A stretch of 64,000 bases of DNA, taken from the NCBI GenBank assembly GCA_963711255.1, contig CAVQDO010000001.1:1-64000 (forward strand), in the 5' to 3' direction. The notes below the pieces were generated by a model. The model worked only from the letters and a program-made list of their open reading frames with translations. It ran no database searches and was not told the origin of the DNA. A program made the translations under genes and the position numbers. Origin of the DNA: GCA-2746365 sp963711255 (GTDB taxonomy: Bacteria; Pseudomonadota; Gammaproteobacteria; SZUA-229). This document shows positions 17,680-27,483 of this stretch, piece after piece; the first letter of the stretch is position 1, and each line of letters starts with the position of its first letter.

Positions 17680-19026
17680 TTAGTTTTTACGGCCAATGCC
17701 AGAATAGGTGAAACCAAAGGTGGTCATCAGTTCAGGGTCGTACTGGTTGCGGCCATCGAAAATCACAGGGGCAGATAATTTTTCTTTAATGTAATTAAAG
17801 TCCGGGTTACGAAACTGCTTCCATTCAGTGGCAAGAATAAGTGCGTCAGTATTTTCCAGCGCCTGGTACTGGTCATCCAGTATTGTTACCCGTCCGTCTG
17901 CCAGCCATTCGCCGGGTATGTCGATACTTGCTGTTTCTTTGGCAACAGGATCATAAGCCTGTATTCTGGCACCGGCAGTAACCAGGTCGCTGATTATTTG
18001 CAGTGATGGCGCTTCTCTCATGTCGTCAGTGCCAGGTTTAAATGCCAGTCCCCATAGACAGAATGTTTTACCGGATACCTGGTTTTCATAGAAGTGATTG
18101 ATTTTTGCAAACATGCGTTCTTTCTGGCGCTGGTTTCGGCTTTCTACCGCGTTCAGTACGTCGGAAGGTACGTTGTTTTCAACGGCCATTCTTTCCAGGG
18201 CTTTTACATCTTTTGGAAAGCATGAGCCACCATAACCGCAACCGGGGTAAATAAATTCATAACCGATACGTGTGTCAGAGCCCATGCCAAGTCGTACGTC
18301 TTCAACGTCAACATCAAGCTTTTCACACAACTCTGCTATTTCATTCATGAATGAAATTTTTGTTGCGAGCATGGCATTGGATGCATACTTGGTCATTTCA
18401 GCACCGCGTATGCCCATGACCAGAATGCGTTCGTGGCTGGGTGTGAAAGGCGCATAAAGGTTATGCATGATTTTTCGTGAGCGCTCGCTGTCCGCACCAA
18501 TAATTACGCGGTCCGGATTCATGAAGTCATCGATTGCAGTGCCTTCTTTTAAAAATTCAGGGTTACTGGTAATGTCAAACTCGATATCAAGGTTTCGCTT
18601 TTTTAGCTCTTCTGTGACGATGGCATGTACCTTGTCTGCAGTACCAACAGGTACCGTGGATTTATCCACGATAATGTTGTAATCGGTGCTGATTGTTTCG
18701 CCGAGCTGGCGGGCGACTTCCTGCACAAAACGTAAATCAGCAGCATCGTCGGCACCTGGAGGTGTGCCTACGGCTATAAAGTGGATTGTTGCGTTTTCAG
18801 CAGCTTCTTTAATATCGGTTGTGAAGTGCAGGCGGTGTTCGCTGGCGTTTTTGACAACCATTTCTTCAAGGCCGGGTTCATAAATCGGCATAATGCCGTT
18901 TTTAAGATTGGCGATTTTTTTTTCGTCGATGTCTACACAGGTAACATTGTGACCCATTTCAGCAAAGCAGGTGCCGGTTACCAGGCCTACGTAACCTGTG
19001 CCTATGACAGAGATGTTCATGTTCAA
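17680..19026 (-). CDS. ugd: UDP-glucose 6-dehydrogenase
   Basis: 448 residues, the usual length. ISVIGTGYVGLVTGTCFAE binds NAD, PGADDAADL and NPEFLKEGTAI are family blocks, and the catalytic cysteine is C269 in GYGGSCFPKD. It oxidises UDP-glucose to UDP-glucuronate, which the adjacent decarboxylase can use. It has the typical three domains (dehydrogenase, central helix, UDP-binding). It is probably early in the minus-strand core operon; a 52-bp gap separates it from the LTA-synthase-type gene upstream. Confidence 0.95.
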   Translation of the reverse strand: MNMNISVIGTGYVGLVTGTCFAEMGHNVTCVDIDEKKIANLKNGIMPIYEPGLEEMVVKNASEHRLHFTTDIKEAAENATIHFIAVGTPPGADDAADLRFVQEVARQLGETISTDYNIIVDKSTVPVGTADKVHAIVTEELKKRNLDIEFDITSNPEFLKEGTAIDDFMNPDRVIIGADSERSRKIMHNLYAPFTPSHERILVMGIRGAEMTKYASNAMLATKISFMNEIAELCEKLDVDVEDVRLGMGSDTRIGYEFIYPGCGYGGSCFPKDVKALERMAVENNVPSDVLNAVESRNQRQKERMFAKINHFYENQVSGKTFCLWGLAFKPGTDDMREAPSLQIISDLVTAGARIQAYDPVAKETASIDIPGEWLADGRVTILDDQYQALENTDALILATEWKQFRNPDFNYIKEKLSAPVIFDGRNQYDPELMTTFGFTYSGIGRKN

Positions 19027-19078
19027 TTCCTATATTTATTATGAAATTTAGTATCAATTCGACACTTACATTAAGTGT

Positions 19079-21121
19079 TTATTCAGGTCTCATACCTGGT
19101 TTATTATTTTCCCGCATATACTTTATCGTATTCCAGATATCCAATAACTTGCGGCTTAGTGTTTCGGTTTCTTCTGCGTGTTGGCTCGAAACATCTGTGC
19201 GAGGCATTTTACCTTTAAGGTGATGCAGGCTTTTTTTACTGCCATCGGCCTGCATCAGCAAGTAATATTCATCAGACAATAAGCCTATAGTGCGGTCGGT
19301 GCCATGTTCGATGGTAAACGCGTAGCGATTAGCATCGAACGAACTGTCTGTTAAATCCCGGCCAAGCGTTGTATTTAAATAGCTGGTTTCGGTTATAGCA
19401 GCAATGGTCGGCAAAACATCAACTTCACTGGCTATTGTATCAAAGACTTTAGCCTGCTTGATAACGCTTTTTCCGTACATCACCAGGGGTACACGCAGGC
19501 CCTGCAGTTTGAGCTGGGCTTCATAGGCAGGAACGTGGTTACCGGTTGGGGCATGAATGCCATGGTCGCCGAAGAAAACGAAAAGGGTGTCATCAAAATA
19601 GGCTGATTGCCTGGCAATTTTCATGAAATGGCCAATACTGTGGTCCATGAAGCGAAATGAATTCAATTCTTCCAGTGAGGCAAAGCCATGATTTTTCACG
19701 TTACCCGGCAGATCATCTTTGCTCCATATTTCAAATCCTTCGTTATCCTCAGGTATGGTGTATGGGCGGTGATTGCCAGAAGTTTGAATAATGGCGAAAA
19801 ATGGCTGCTTTTGTTGTTTAAGTACAGCATCGGCTTCACGAAACAGGCTTAAATCTGAAATGCCCCAGACATCAATATCGGGAGAATCGTAGCTGCCTTC
19901 CTCGTACAGTTTTAGGTCTGGCATATTAGATGAAAGCAGTCCACGGATGTTGGCCCAGCTGGCACTACCGCCCAGGAAATAGAATTTTTTATGCTGATCA
20001 AAAGCATTGATAATAGTGTGCTGGTCAACAATAAGCGGGTTTCGGCTGGATGTTTTATTCTTTTCAATATCGGGCAGACCGGTGACAAAGGTCCAGATTG
20101 AACGTGCGGTTCCGGTGCTGGGTGTGAAAAAGTTTTTAAAATAGTAACCCTGGTCAGCAATTTCCTGAATATGGGGTGTTGGATTCAATGGATTGCCGGA
20201 TAAGCTGGTCTTATACGAGGCAAAGGATTCGAGGACAACAACAATAACGTTGGTCTCGCCAGCTGCAGGCTCAAAATCATACTGCCGGTTGAAATTCAGC
20301 CGTTCTGCATTTGCCAGTTGCGGATCAACTGCAAGGTAGTCGACCATGGCGGGGTAAGCTTTCTTTGCCGCTTCCAGGTCATAGGTTTCAGCGACATTTT
20401 TCAGCGTGTTAGAAAAATAGATAATAGGGTTTGACGCCAGTTGCGAGCTGAATGCGTGCGTACTGAAAAAAGCATCGCTCCAGCGCAGCGGGTACCAGGA
20501 AATTTTCGCCATCAGGCTAAAAAATACGATAAACACGGTGAGTACAACCAGGACTGTTTTATGGGGCCAGCGTTTATCTTTCCAGTATGATTGCACCGTT
20601 TCGCTATCATCGATCTGATCGACCAGGTTGCGGAAAATCATAAGGCTGATGATATAAATAAAGATGAAGATTAAAGCGCCGGTGATGACCGGGTAGGTTT
20701 GCCATACCATGTTGGCCGATATCATCGGGTTTTCGGCAAATCGAAGTGCGGTTGCATTAAGCCTCTGCTGTAAATAGGCGTAGTGACCCGCATCGGTAAT
20801 GTAAATCAGGTACATCAGAAAAAAAGCGATGCTTATGTAAAAAGACCAGAAATATTTACCGATACGGCTATAAACCGGGTGTAATGGCTTTATCCAGCCG
20901 AGTAAAAGTACAGGCAGCAGCATGCCAAGTGTGGCCTGTAAGTCAAATTTCATGCCCAGGTAAAATGACCACAGTAAATCACTGTTTGAGACCGGGTCGG
21001 CAGGGTCATTAAACTTCAGCCAGAAAATAAGGCGTATGCCGCTTTGTATCAGCAGAAACAGGAATAATACGGTCAGGACGTAGAGGTGTAATCGTGGAAT
21101 CTTACTGATATAGGACTTCAT
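19079..21121 (-). CDS. LTA-synthase-family / sulfatase-like phosphoglycerol or phosphoethanolamine transferase
   Basis: 680 residues. Five or so N-terminal membrane helices (about residues 10-200) are followed by a periplasmic alkaline-phosphatase-fold domain. NVIVVVLESFASYK near 286 gives the metal-binding Glu, FTPSTGTARSIWT near 335-347 the Thr nucleophile, and FVFFGDHGIHAPTG near 513 the DHG metal site. Such enzymes move phosphoglycerol or phosphoethanolamine from phospholipid to a glycan. In a Gram-negative LPS cluster the acceptor is probably core LPS or periplasmic glucan. The GTAR form of the nucleophile loop is more like OpgB-type proteins than classical LtaS. It is divergent from the metallophosphoesterase gene. 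Confidence 0.8.
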   Translation of the reverse strand: MKSYISKIPRLHLYVLTVLFLFLLIQSGIRLIFWLKFNDPADPVSNSDLLWSFYLGMKFDLQATLGMLLPVLLLGWIKPLHPVYSRIGKYFWSFYISIAFFLMYLIYITDAGHYAYLQQRLNATALRFAENPMISANMVWQTYPVITGALIFIFIYIISLMIFRNLVDQIDDSETVQSYWKDKRWPHKTVLVVLTVFIVFFSLMAKISWYPLRWSDAFFSTHAFSSQLASNPIIYFSNTLKNVAETYDLEAAKKAYPAMVDYLAVDPQLANAERLNFNRQYDFEPAAGETNVIVVVLESFASYKTSLSGNPLNPTPHIQEIADQGYYFKNFFTPSTGTARSIWTFVTGLPDIEKNKTSSRNPLIVDQHTIINAFDQHKKFYFLGGSASWANIRGLLSSNMPDLKLYEEGSYDSPDIDVWGISDLSLFREADAVLKQQKQPFFAIIQTSGNHRPYTIPEDNEGFEIWSKDDLPGNVKNHGFASLEELNSFRFMDHSIGHFMKIARQSAYFDDTLFVFFGDHGIHAPTGNHVPAYEAQLKLQGLRVPLVMYGKSVIKQAKVFDTIASEVDVLPTIAAITETSYLNTTLGRDLTDSSFDANRYAFTIEHGTDRTIGLLSDEYYLLMQADGSKKSLHHLKGKMPRTDVSSQHAEETETLSRKLLDIWNTIKYMRENNKPGMRPE

Positions 21122-21272
21122 GGCGAGGCATTGTTCGTTTTGTAATGACCGTCCGTCATTATTCGTGGTTTATTTGCCTGAAATCAATCTATTAGGATGT
21201 TACAAGGCGCTGCGTATTGTATCATAATCAACAGCATATATATTGTTTACCAGCCTTGTCTGCGGAGTGTCA

Positions 21273-22634
21273 TTGTTAAAAAAACTTGTTAAATTATTAG
21301 TACTTATCGTTTTCGCCTATGCTGTTGGGCGCCTGTTTGTTGTGTTTACAGATAGCCGCCTGACCGGTGCGCGCGCGCCATATATTCAGATGCTGTCAGC
21401 AGATGGTGTTGTCATACGCTGGATGACTGAAGATAATCAGCTGGGGGTCGTTCGTTACGGCCGAGATAGAGATCATTTAGGGGGAGTGGCGCTGGAGCCT
21501 GCGCCGACCAAAATCCATACCGCTACCCTGAAAAACCTGAAACCGGCGACAAAATATTATTACCAGCTGGGTGATATCAACAGCAGGCTGCCATTTGATC
21601 CCGAGAAGCACTGGTTTTATACGCATACTGATAAACCGGTCGCTACCAGGGTCTGGGTCATGGGTGATTCCGGTGAGCCCGGCAAAGTACTGAACCAGGT
21701 GAGGGACGCGGCGTTTAACTGGATGCATGAAAATCCGCTGGATAATGGAAAAGATATTCCGGCAAAAAATCCGCAAATTGATGTCTGGCTGGCACTGGGC
21801 GATATTGCCTATCGTTCCGGAACCAATGAGCAGTTTCAGGCAGCATTATTTGATACCTTTGATGTGATCACTGCTAATACTTCATTATGGCCGGTTTATG
21901 GTAATCATGATGAGCGCCGCTGGACCTATTTCAGAATATTCGATCTACCGCAAAATGCAGAGGCGGGCGGCATAGCCTCTCATACTGAAAATTACTATTC
22001 CCTGGACTATGCCAATGCGCATTTTGTAGTGCTCGATTCACAGGATAGCGATCGCTCTAAACTGGGTGATATGGCAGCCTGGTTGAGACGTGACCTGACT
22101 AATAATGTTCAGCCCTGGGTAATTGTCGCGTTTCATCACCCGCCCTATACCAAAGGAAGTCATGATTCCGATGATACTTCAGACAGTCGCGGCAGAATGC
22201 AGGAGATGAGAGAAAATATACTGCCAATACTGGAAAACTATGGTGTTGACCTGGTTCTGTCCGGTCACAGCCATATGTATGAGCGTTCTTATTTGATTGA
22301 TTGTGCTTACCAGGATTCGGCCAGCTTTTCGGAGAAAAACATAGTCTCCAAAGGTGTTGATGGCAGGCACAGGAAGTACCTGAAGCCGCTGCATGATATG
22401 AAGAACCAGGGTACGGTTTATGTTGTCGCTGGCTCCTCATCGAAAGTGGATGATGGCAGGCTGGACCATCCTGCACACGCTGTCGGATTGAAGGAAGCAG
22501 GTTCGGTTATTATCGATATTGCTGAAAATGAACTTTTTGCACGGTTTATTAATCAGCAGGGGCAGATCAGGGACGAATTCAGCCTGACAAAGCAGGCCGA
22601 CTATAAAAATGTTTACACCGGTTGTGATAAATAA
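21273..22634 (+). CDS. Purple-acid-phosphatase-like metallophosphoesterase with N-terminal fibronectin-type domain
   Basis: About 453 residues. An N-terminal hydrophobic helix (LVKLLVLIVFAYAVGRLFVV) is a signal anchor. Residues 30-125 resemble the beta-sandwich of purple acid phosphatases, ending in ATKYYYQLG. The catalytic domain has all the metal motifs: GDSGEPG, LALGDIAYRSG, YGNHDERR, FHHPPYTKG and GHSHMYERSY. It is expected in the periplasm, attached to the inner membrane. The start is uncertain: TTG at 21273 with GGAG at 21264-21267 is preferred; GTG at 21267 and TTG at 21243 are alternatives. No signal-peptide cleavage site is obvious. Next to an LTA-synthase-type transferase, it may act on phosphorylated glycans or lipids, but that is inference. 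Confidence 0.8.
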   Translation: MLKKLVKLLVLIVFAYAVGRLFVVFTDSRLTGARAPYIQMLSADGVVIRWMTEDNQLGVVRYGRDRDHLGGVALEPAPTKIHTATLKNLKPATKYYYQLGDINSRLPFDPEKHWFYTHTDKPVATRVWVMGDSGEPGKVLNQVRDAAFNWMHENPLDNGKDIPAKNPQIDVWLALGDIAYRSGTNEQFQAALFDTFDVITANTSLWPVYGNHDERRWTYFRIFDLPQNAEAGGIASHTENYYSLDYANAHFVVLDSQDSDRSKLGDMAAWLRRDLTNNVQPWVIVAFHHPPYTKGSHDSDDTSDSRGRMQEMRENILPILENYGVDLVLSGHSHMYERSYLIDCAYQDSASFSEKNIVSKGVDGRHRKYLKPLHDMKNQGTVYVVAGSSSKVDDGRLDHPAHAVGLKEAGSVIIDIAENELFARFINQQGQIRDEFSLTKQADYKNVYTGCDK

Positions 22635-22682
22635 GCAGGGGACGGGCTGCAGGGGAGTTTACTGGCAGGATAAATGCGGCTT

Positions 22683-23423
22683 CTACACGCCAAGCAGGGT
22701 TCGCGCTTTTGCTAAATCTTCCGGTGTATCAACAGCCAGCCCCTGGTAATTATCCAGCGTGGTGACATTGATCGTTATGTCATTTTCCAGCGCCCTGAGC
22801 TGTTCCAGTTTTTCAGTTTGTTCCAGCGGGGTTTGTTCCAGCTGCATGAGCTGAGTCAGGGTTTCACGGGTATAAATATAAACCCCAATATGTATCTGTC
22901 CCCGGTCAGCGATCTCTCCCTGCTGTGTAACCGGGATCATGTTTCTGGAAAAATAAAGCGCATTGCCGCTTCTGGATGTGACCACTTTTACATTTGACGC
23001 TGCGGCCAGGGTTTCCCTGTCGCTGCACCAGTGTGACAGCGTACCCATCTGCGGGTTTTTCTGCTTGATGAATTTAGTCACCAGCTGGTCAATGTGGTCA
23101 GGATCCAGGGTGACTTCATCTCCCTGTATGTTGACAAAAATATCTGCATCCGACTGCTGCATGTACTCAGCGATGCGGTCGGTGCCTGAAGCACAGTTTT
23201 CCGATGTTATCACCACAGGGTAACCTGCTTTATGGACGACATCGTATATTCTCTGGTCGTCTGTTAATACAACCACATCGGAAAGCATCTTGCACTGCCG
23301 GGCCTTATCGGCAACATGAAGTATCATGGCTTTTCCGGCAATATCACTTAGCGGTTTGCCGGGTAAACGCGATGAGGCATATCTTGCCGGTATACATCCA
23401 ATGGTTTTATAGCTTGTGTTCAT
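22683..23423 (-). CDS. kdsB: 3-deoxy-manno-octulosonate cytidylyltransferase (CMP-Kdo synthetase)
   Basis: 246 residues. CIPARYASSRLPGKPLSDI at the N-terminus is the CTP-binding signature, NIQGDEVTLDP near 98-108 the catalytic acidic block, and HIGVYIYTRETL and TPLEQTEKLEQLR the conserved C-domain. It activates Kdo for WaaA. It lies 4 bp after the GT9 gene on the same strand, so the two are co-transcribed. Confidence 0.96.
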   Translation of the reverse strand: MNTSYKTIGCIPARYASSRLPGKPLSDIAGKAMILHVADKARQCKMLSDVVVLTDDQRIYDVVHKAGYPVVITSENCASGTDRIAEYMQQSDADIFVNIQGDEVTLDPDHIDQLVTKFIKQKNPQMGTLSHWCSDRETLAAASNVKVVTSRSGNALYFSRNMIPVTQQGEIADRGQIHIGVYIYTRETLTQLMQLEQTPLEQTEKLEQLRALENDITINVTTLDNYQGLAVDTPEDLAKARTLLGV

Positions 23424-23427
23424 GGCT

Positions 23428-24534
23428 TTATAAAATTCTATCTATCTGATGGCAAACGTCATTTACAGAAATTAGCTGCATGCTTTTATCGGTTTTGATG
23501 CGTTCACCCCAGGCGGCATCATCAACCGATTTGTTATTGTACTTTAACAGGGCTTCGGGGTATTTGCTTACTACGTATTCTTTAAAATTATATGGTCCGG
23601 CACGTTCCGGATTGGTTGCTGCATACAGGCCAATGGTTTTAGTTTTTAAAGCGCTGGCTATATGAACAGGGCCGGTATCCGGTGCCAGTACAACTTCTGC
23701 CAGTTTTAAGCAGGCGACCAGTTCATCTATACTGGTTGATGCCACCAGGTTTATCGGTGCTGATTTACTGCATAACTGTAAGATTTCGTCGGCCATTGTT
23801 TTTTCAATGGAACTGCTGCCGCCTGTGAGAACAACCTGCATATCATAAGTTTCATCGACATAATCGGCAATAGCTGCATAACCCTGTGCGTTCCAGTTAC
23901 GCCAGTTCTTTGCTTTGGCGACCGCGCAGGGATTAATAACAAACAGTTTTCTGTCGCAGCCGAGCCGGGTTTTAATAGACTCAATGGCGGTTTCTGAAAC
24001 AGGTAGCTGCCAGCTTAGTAACGGCTCAAGCTGGAAATGTCGTGGGAACTCGAGGAAACTGTCGAGTACATGCTGCCTTGTGGAGTCCGGGATAATTTGC
24101 TGGTTGCAAAACAGGGACTGTAAGTCTTTTGCTCGTTTTTTATCAAAGCCCAGTTTTATCGTGGCAGGTATAAACAAACTGGCCAGGGAAGCGCGCAACG
24201 ACAACTGCATATGTAATAAAACATCAAACGGTTTATTATCCAGCTGCTTTTTTATATTTTTGCTCAGTTCAAAATACGCTGATATTCCAGCAGCTTTATC
24301 GAAAATGATAAAGTTGATATTTTCAATATCTTTTACCAGCTGATATTCTGTTTTGCCGATTATCCAGCTGATTTCTGTTTTAGGCCAGTGCTTTTGTAAT
24401 GTTCGCAATGTGGGTAAAACATGCGTAATATCACCCAGTGCAGACAGTCGGAGTATGCATAATGTCTTCGGCGGGTTCGCCAGAGAATATATGTGGTTAT
24501 GGGCCGTGGAGCGTGGCTGGGAAAATGTCATCAA
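23428..24534 (-). CDS. Glycosyltransferase family 9, WaaC-like heptosyltransferase
   Basis: 368 residues. The GT9 core starts with TLCILRLSALGDITHVLP at about residue 24, similar to heptosyltransferase I and its relatives. FVINPCAVAKAKNWRNW near residue 200 and LAPDTGPVHIASALK near 285 complete the donor-binding fold. The first 23 residues are extra compared with the family. No ATG, GTG or TTG lies closer to the core, so this start is the only canonical one. The first codons overlap head-to-head with the start of kdkA on the other strand. With kdsB downstream and waaA nearby, addition of heptose I to Kdo is the likely role. Confidence 0.83.
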   Translation of the reverse strand: MMTFSQPRSTAHNHIYSLANPPKTLCILRLSALGDITHVLPTLRTLQKHWPKTEISWIIGKTEYQLVKDIENINFIIFDKAAGISAYFELSKNIKKQLDNKPFDVLLHMQLSLRASLASLFIPATIKLGFDKKRAKDLQSLFCNQQIIPDSTRQHVLDSFLEFPRHFQLEPLLSWQLPVSETAIESIKTRLGCDRKLFVINPCAVAKAKNWRNWNAQGYAAIADYVDETYDMQVVLTGGSSSIEKTMADEILQLCSKSAPINLVASTSIDELVACLKLAEVVLAPDTGPVHIASALKTKTIGLYAATNPERAGPYNFKEYVVSKYPEALLKYNNKSVDDAAWGERIKTDKSMQLISVNDVCHQIDRIL

Positions 24535-25265
24535 AAGATCAGTTTAAAATAAAAAAGACAGGTGGTTCATATATTTTATATGATGCCAGCATTATTGCTG
24601 AACCGACATTACAGTTGTTTGATGCTGATTATCACACTAATTCCGGTGCTCAGCAAAACAAATCATCCTCTTCTCCTGGTATCGGCAGGGCAAAAGTCAG
24701 CTACTTTCAGCATCAGGATGTTGCGATGGTGCTCAAGCATTATTACCGTGGCGGCGTGATAGCGCATTTTAACAAGGATCGCTACCTGGGTATTGATATT
24801 GAAAACAGCCGCGCTTTTAAAGAGTGGCGACTGTTGAAAAAAATGTGTTCGATGCAGCTTCCTGTACCGGAGGCGGTGGCCGCTCATGTGCAGAGGGGAT
24901 TATTATTTTACCGGGCGGATCTTGTAACTCGAGAGATAGCAAACTGTTCCACGCTGGCCGATGTATTGTGTGAAAAAGGGCTGGAGAGCGAGTACTGGAA
25001 AAAAATCGGTAAGTGTATTCAACGTTTCCACCTGCTGAATATCTATCACGCTGATTTGAATGCAAGGAATATCCTGTTGACCGATACGGATGATATTTAC
25101 CTGGTCGATTTTGATAACAGTTATATCAGAACCGGTTCTGATTCCTGGAAAATGGCAAACCTGGCCAGGTTAAAACGCTCATTACTGAAGTTTAAAAAAA
25201 ATGTAGAAGGGTTTAGATTTTTTGAAGATAACTGGTCAGCTCTGCTTGAAGGTTACCGTCCGTAA
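24525..25265 (+). CDS. kdkA: 3-deoxy-D-manno-octulosonic acid kinase
   Basis: 246 residues from the ATG at 24525. VLKHYYRGGVIAHFNKDRYL is the KdkA-type nucleotide-binding block, IYHADLNARNILL near residues 179-191 the kinase catalytic loop (H-x-D-L-N), and YLVDFDN near 200 the metal-binding D-F-D. It phosphorylates Kdo of Kdo-lipid A in the cytoplasm. Its start overlaps the first 10 bp of the divergent GT9 gene, so its promoter must lie within that gene. It is convergent with waaA, 2 bp apart. Confidence 0.9.
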   Translation: MSSKDQFKIKKTGGSYILYDASIIAEPTLQLFDADYHTNSGAQQNKSSSSPGIGRAKVSYFQHQDVAMVLKHYYRGGVIAHFNKDRYLGIDIENSRAFKEWRLLKKMCSMQLPVPEAVAAHVQRGLLFYRADLVTREIANCSTLADVLCEKGLESEYWKKIGKCIQRFHLLNIYHADLNARNILLTDTDDIYLVDFDNSYIRTGSDSWKMANLARLKRSLLKFKKNVEGFRFFEDNWSALLEGYRP

Positions 25266-25267
25266 GT

Positions 25268-26513
25268 TTAAACCCTGTAAGCCGAAACAATCAGCTCAGC
25301 GTAATCGCTTAGTATCTTTTCGACGTTATCGGTGAGTTTTTTCGTGTTGTTTTCCAGGCTGCCTCGATACTCCTTATCTGATAACAGTTTTGATATTTCG
25401 TGCGCCATGTCCTGGTACGATTTGACCTGAACAATGGCCTGTTTATCCAGCATTAACTCCAGCTCCTCACTAAAGTTTGCCATGTATGGTCCGGTTATTA
25501 TTGCCCTGTTACTGGCAGCAGGCTCCAGAATATTGTGACCACCCAGCGGAATAAACGAACCGCCCATTATCACCAGGATAGCTTGCGGGTAGAGTTGTTT
25601 CAGTTCGCCAACGGTGTCCAGCAGGTAGACTTCTGTGTGCTCGGTTATTTGCTGGTTTTTGCTTCTCACCGCAATATTCACATTGCTTAACTGCTTGCAT
25701 ATGGATGCGCTGCGTTCGGGGTGTCTGGGCGCTATTACCAGCAGTTCATCTCGCTTGAGTTGTTTCCAGTGGCTATAAATTTGCAACTCTTCATCATTAT
25801 GTGTTGAGGCAGCAAGCGCATACGGTCTATTCGCTATGAGCGTGATTGCCGCCACATCCTGTTCGTCCTTGTATTGCAGTTGAGAACTTCAGGTTGCCAA
25901 CCGTAATAACTTTCTCTTTTGCGGCGCCAAGTTCCTGGTATGCCAGGGTGTTGTCTTCTGACCGGCTGTATATTCTTGTTACTTTGGACAAACTATAGCC
26001 AAGCAACGATTTTATCCATTGATTAGCTGAGGTGGTTTTTTTCGAGAGACGGGCGTTGATAATATAAACCGGTATTTTATTTTGCTGGCACCGGCTGAAT
26101 AGATTAGGCCATATCTCGGTTTCCATAACGAAAAGTGTTGTCGGATTAATTTTTGAGATAAAGCGTTTTACTGCGAATGGGCAATCAATGGGCAGGTAAG
26201 CGTGGTGCAGGTAATTTAAATTTTGCTGGCTGACAACTTTACTTCCAGTGATGGTGTTTGTTGTTATTATTGTTTTAAGTTCAGGATTGCGCTTATGTAA
26301 GTTTTTTAGCAGGGGCAATAATGTAATGAATTCACCAACCGATGCACAATGGAACCATATGCAGTTTTCAGGTAAGCCGGTATAAGAAAAACCGAGGCGT
26401 TGCCAGAAATAACGGTTTTGCCTGTTTTTAATGGCTAGCCAGAGTATGTACGCAAATATTACCGGACTTAGGATAATAATTAACAGGCGATAGCTTAACA
26501 GGTGGAAGGGCAT
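25268..26513 (-). CDS. waaA: Kdo transferase, interrupted by a one-base frameshift
   Basis: WaaA adds Kdo to lipid IVA. The N-terminal part (26513 down to about 25880) has the membrane anchor, WFHCASVGEFITLLPLL, TNTITGSKVV, METEIWPNL and the VGNLKF segment near residue 210. The C-terminal part continues in another frame with NRPYALAASTHNDEE, VIAPRHPER, GGSFIPLGGHNILEPA and ends at 25268. Dropping one base near 25880 joins VGNLKFS to LQYKDEQ and gives about 414 residues, close to the usual 425. As WaaA is normally essential, an assembly indel is the simplest reading. Its ATG overlaps the lpxL stop by one base (TAATG). Confidence 0.88.
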
Positions 26514-27454
26514 TAATTTTTGCTGGTGTAAATATTAGTTATACGGTCGGGCTGTGTTTTGAATCGCTTGTGTGACCATAGATATTGCTCAGGATTATGC
26601 TGAACCATATCTTCTATTGCCTTATTTACCTGTGCGCTATCAGCTTCAACGTCATCTGTAGGAAAGTTTTCCAGCGCGGGCAATATAACCAGTTTATAAC
26701 CTTTGCCGTGTGCAAGGCGAACAGGGTAGAAAGGAATGACGACCGCATCGGTCATTTTTGCCAGTTTTGATGTCGCGGTTAAAGTTGAAGCTATGCCGCC
26801 GAGAAATGGAGCGAAAACGATATCCTGATCTGCAAAGTCCTGATCGGGAGCGAACCAGGTGGCATGGCGATTATTTAATCCTCGCACAATTTTACGGACA
26901 TTTTTATTCTCAATTAAATCGTCACCAAAGCGGGAGCGGTAGCGCACCATAAAAGCATTAAACATTTTATTATGAGCTTTTTTAAATACACCATTGTATT
27001 TTTCAGTATAAAAGCCAATCAGCCGGGCACCGATTTCAAGGGTGGTGAAATGGCCGGTTAACAGGATGATGCTTTTATTTTCGGCAATCGCCTGGTCCAG
27101 GTATTGTTTGCCTTCTACATGGCAAAGTGATTTTAGTGTCTGTGTCTTTTTAAACCAGGCGACACCCATTTCGAAAATAGATATACCCAGGCTTTTGAAA
27201 GCTTTCTTGTTCAGTTCATTGATGCCGGCATCACTTAAATTCGGGTATGCCTGCTTGAGATTAATGCGTGCCACGCGGCGTCTTGAAGGTACGAGGCGGT
27301 AGATGAGCATGCCCAGTGCTGCACCGACAGGTTGGCTTAAGGACAGGGGCAGGTAAGCGATTAAGCGTAACAAACCCAGTGCAAACCATAACGGCCAGTA
27401 TTTAGGCGCCAGATAGTTTCTCAGCAGAAGTGATGGTTCAGTGTCGGGCTTCAC
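26513..27454 (-). CDS. lpxL: Lipid A late acyltransferase (LpxL/LpxM family)
   Basis: 313 residues. An N-terminal hydrophobic helix (residues about 17-45) anchors it in the inner membrane. GHFTTLEIGARLI near residues 132-144 contains the H-x4-E catalytic motif, and YRSRFGDDLI, FAPDQDFADQD and FAPFLGG are conserved blocks. It adds lauroyl or a similar chain to Kdo2-lipid IVA. It is translationally coupled to waaA downstream, which makes its substrate. LpxL versus LpxM cannot be separated with certainty; LpxL is preferred because it is the only copy here. Confidence 0.87.
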   Translation of the reverse strand: MKPDTEPSLLLRNYLAPKYWPLWFALGLLRLIAYLPLSLSQPVGAALGMLIYRLVPSRRRVARINLKQAYPNLSDAGINELNKKAFKSLGISIFEMGVAWFKKTQTLKSLCHVEGKQYLDQAIAENKSIILLTGHFTTLEIGARLIGFYTEKYNGVFKKAHNKMFNAFMVRYRSRFGDDLIENKNVRKIVRGLNNRHATWFAPDQDFADQDIVFAPFLGGIASTLTATSKLAKMTDAVVIPFYPVRLAHGKGYKLVILPALENFPTDDVEADSAQVNKAIEDMVQHNPEQYLWSHKRFKTQPDRITNIYTSKN

Positions 27455-27483
27455 CGTATTATGGTGCCAGTAGTAAGGCGTTA

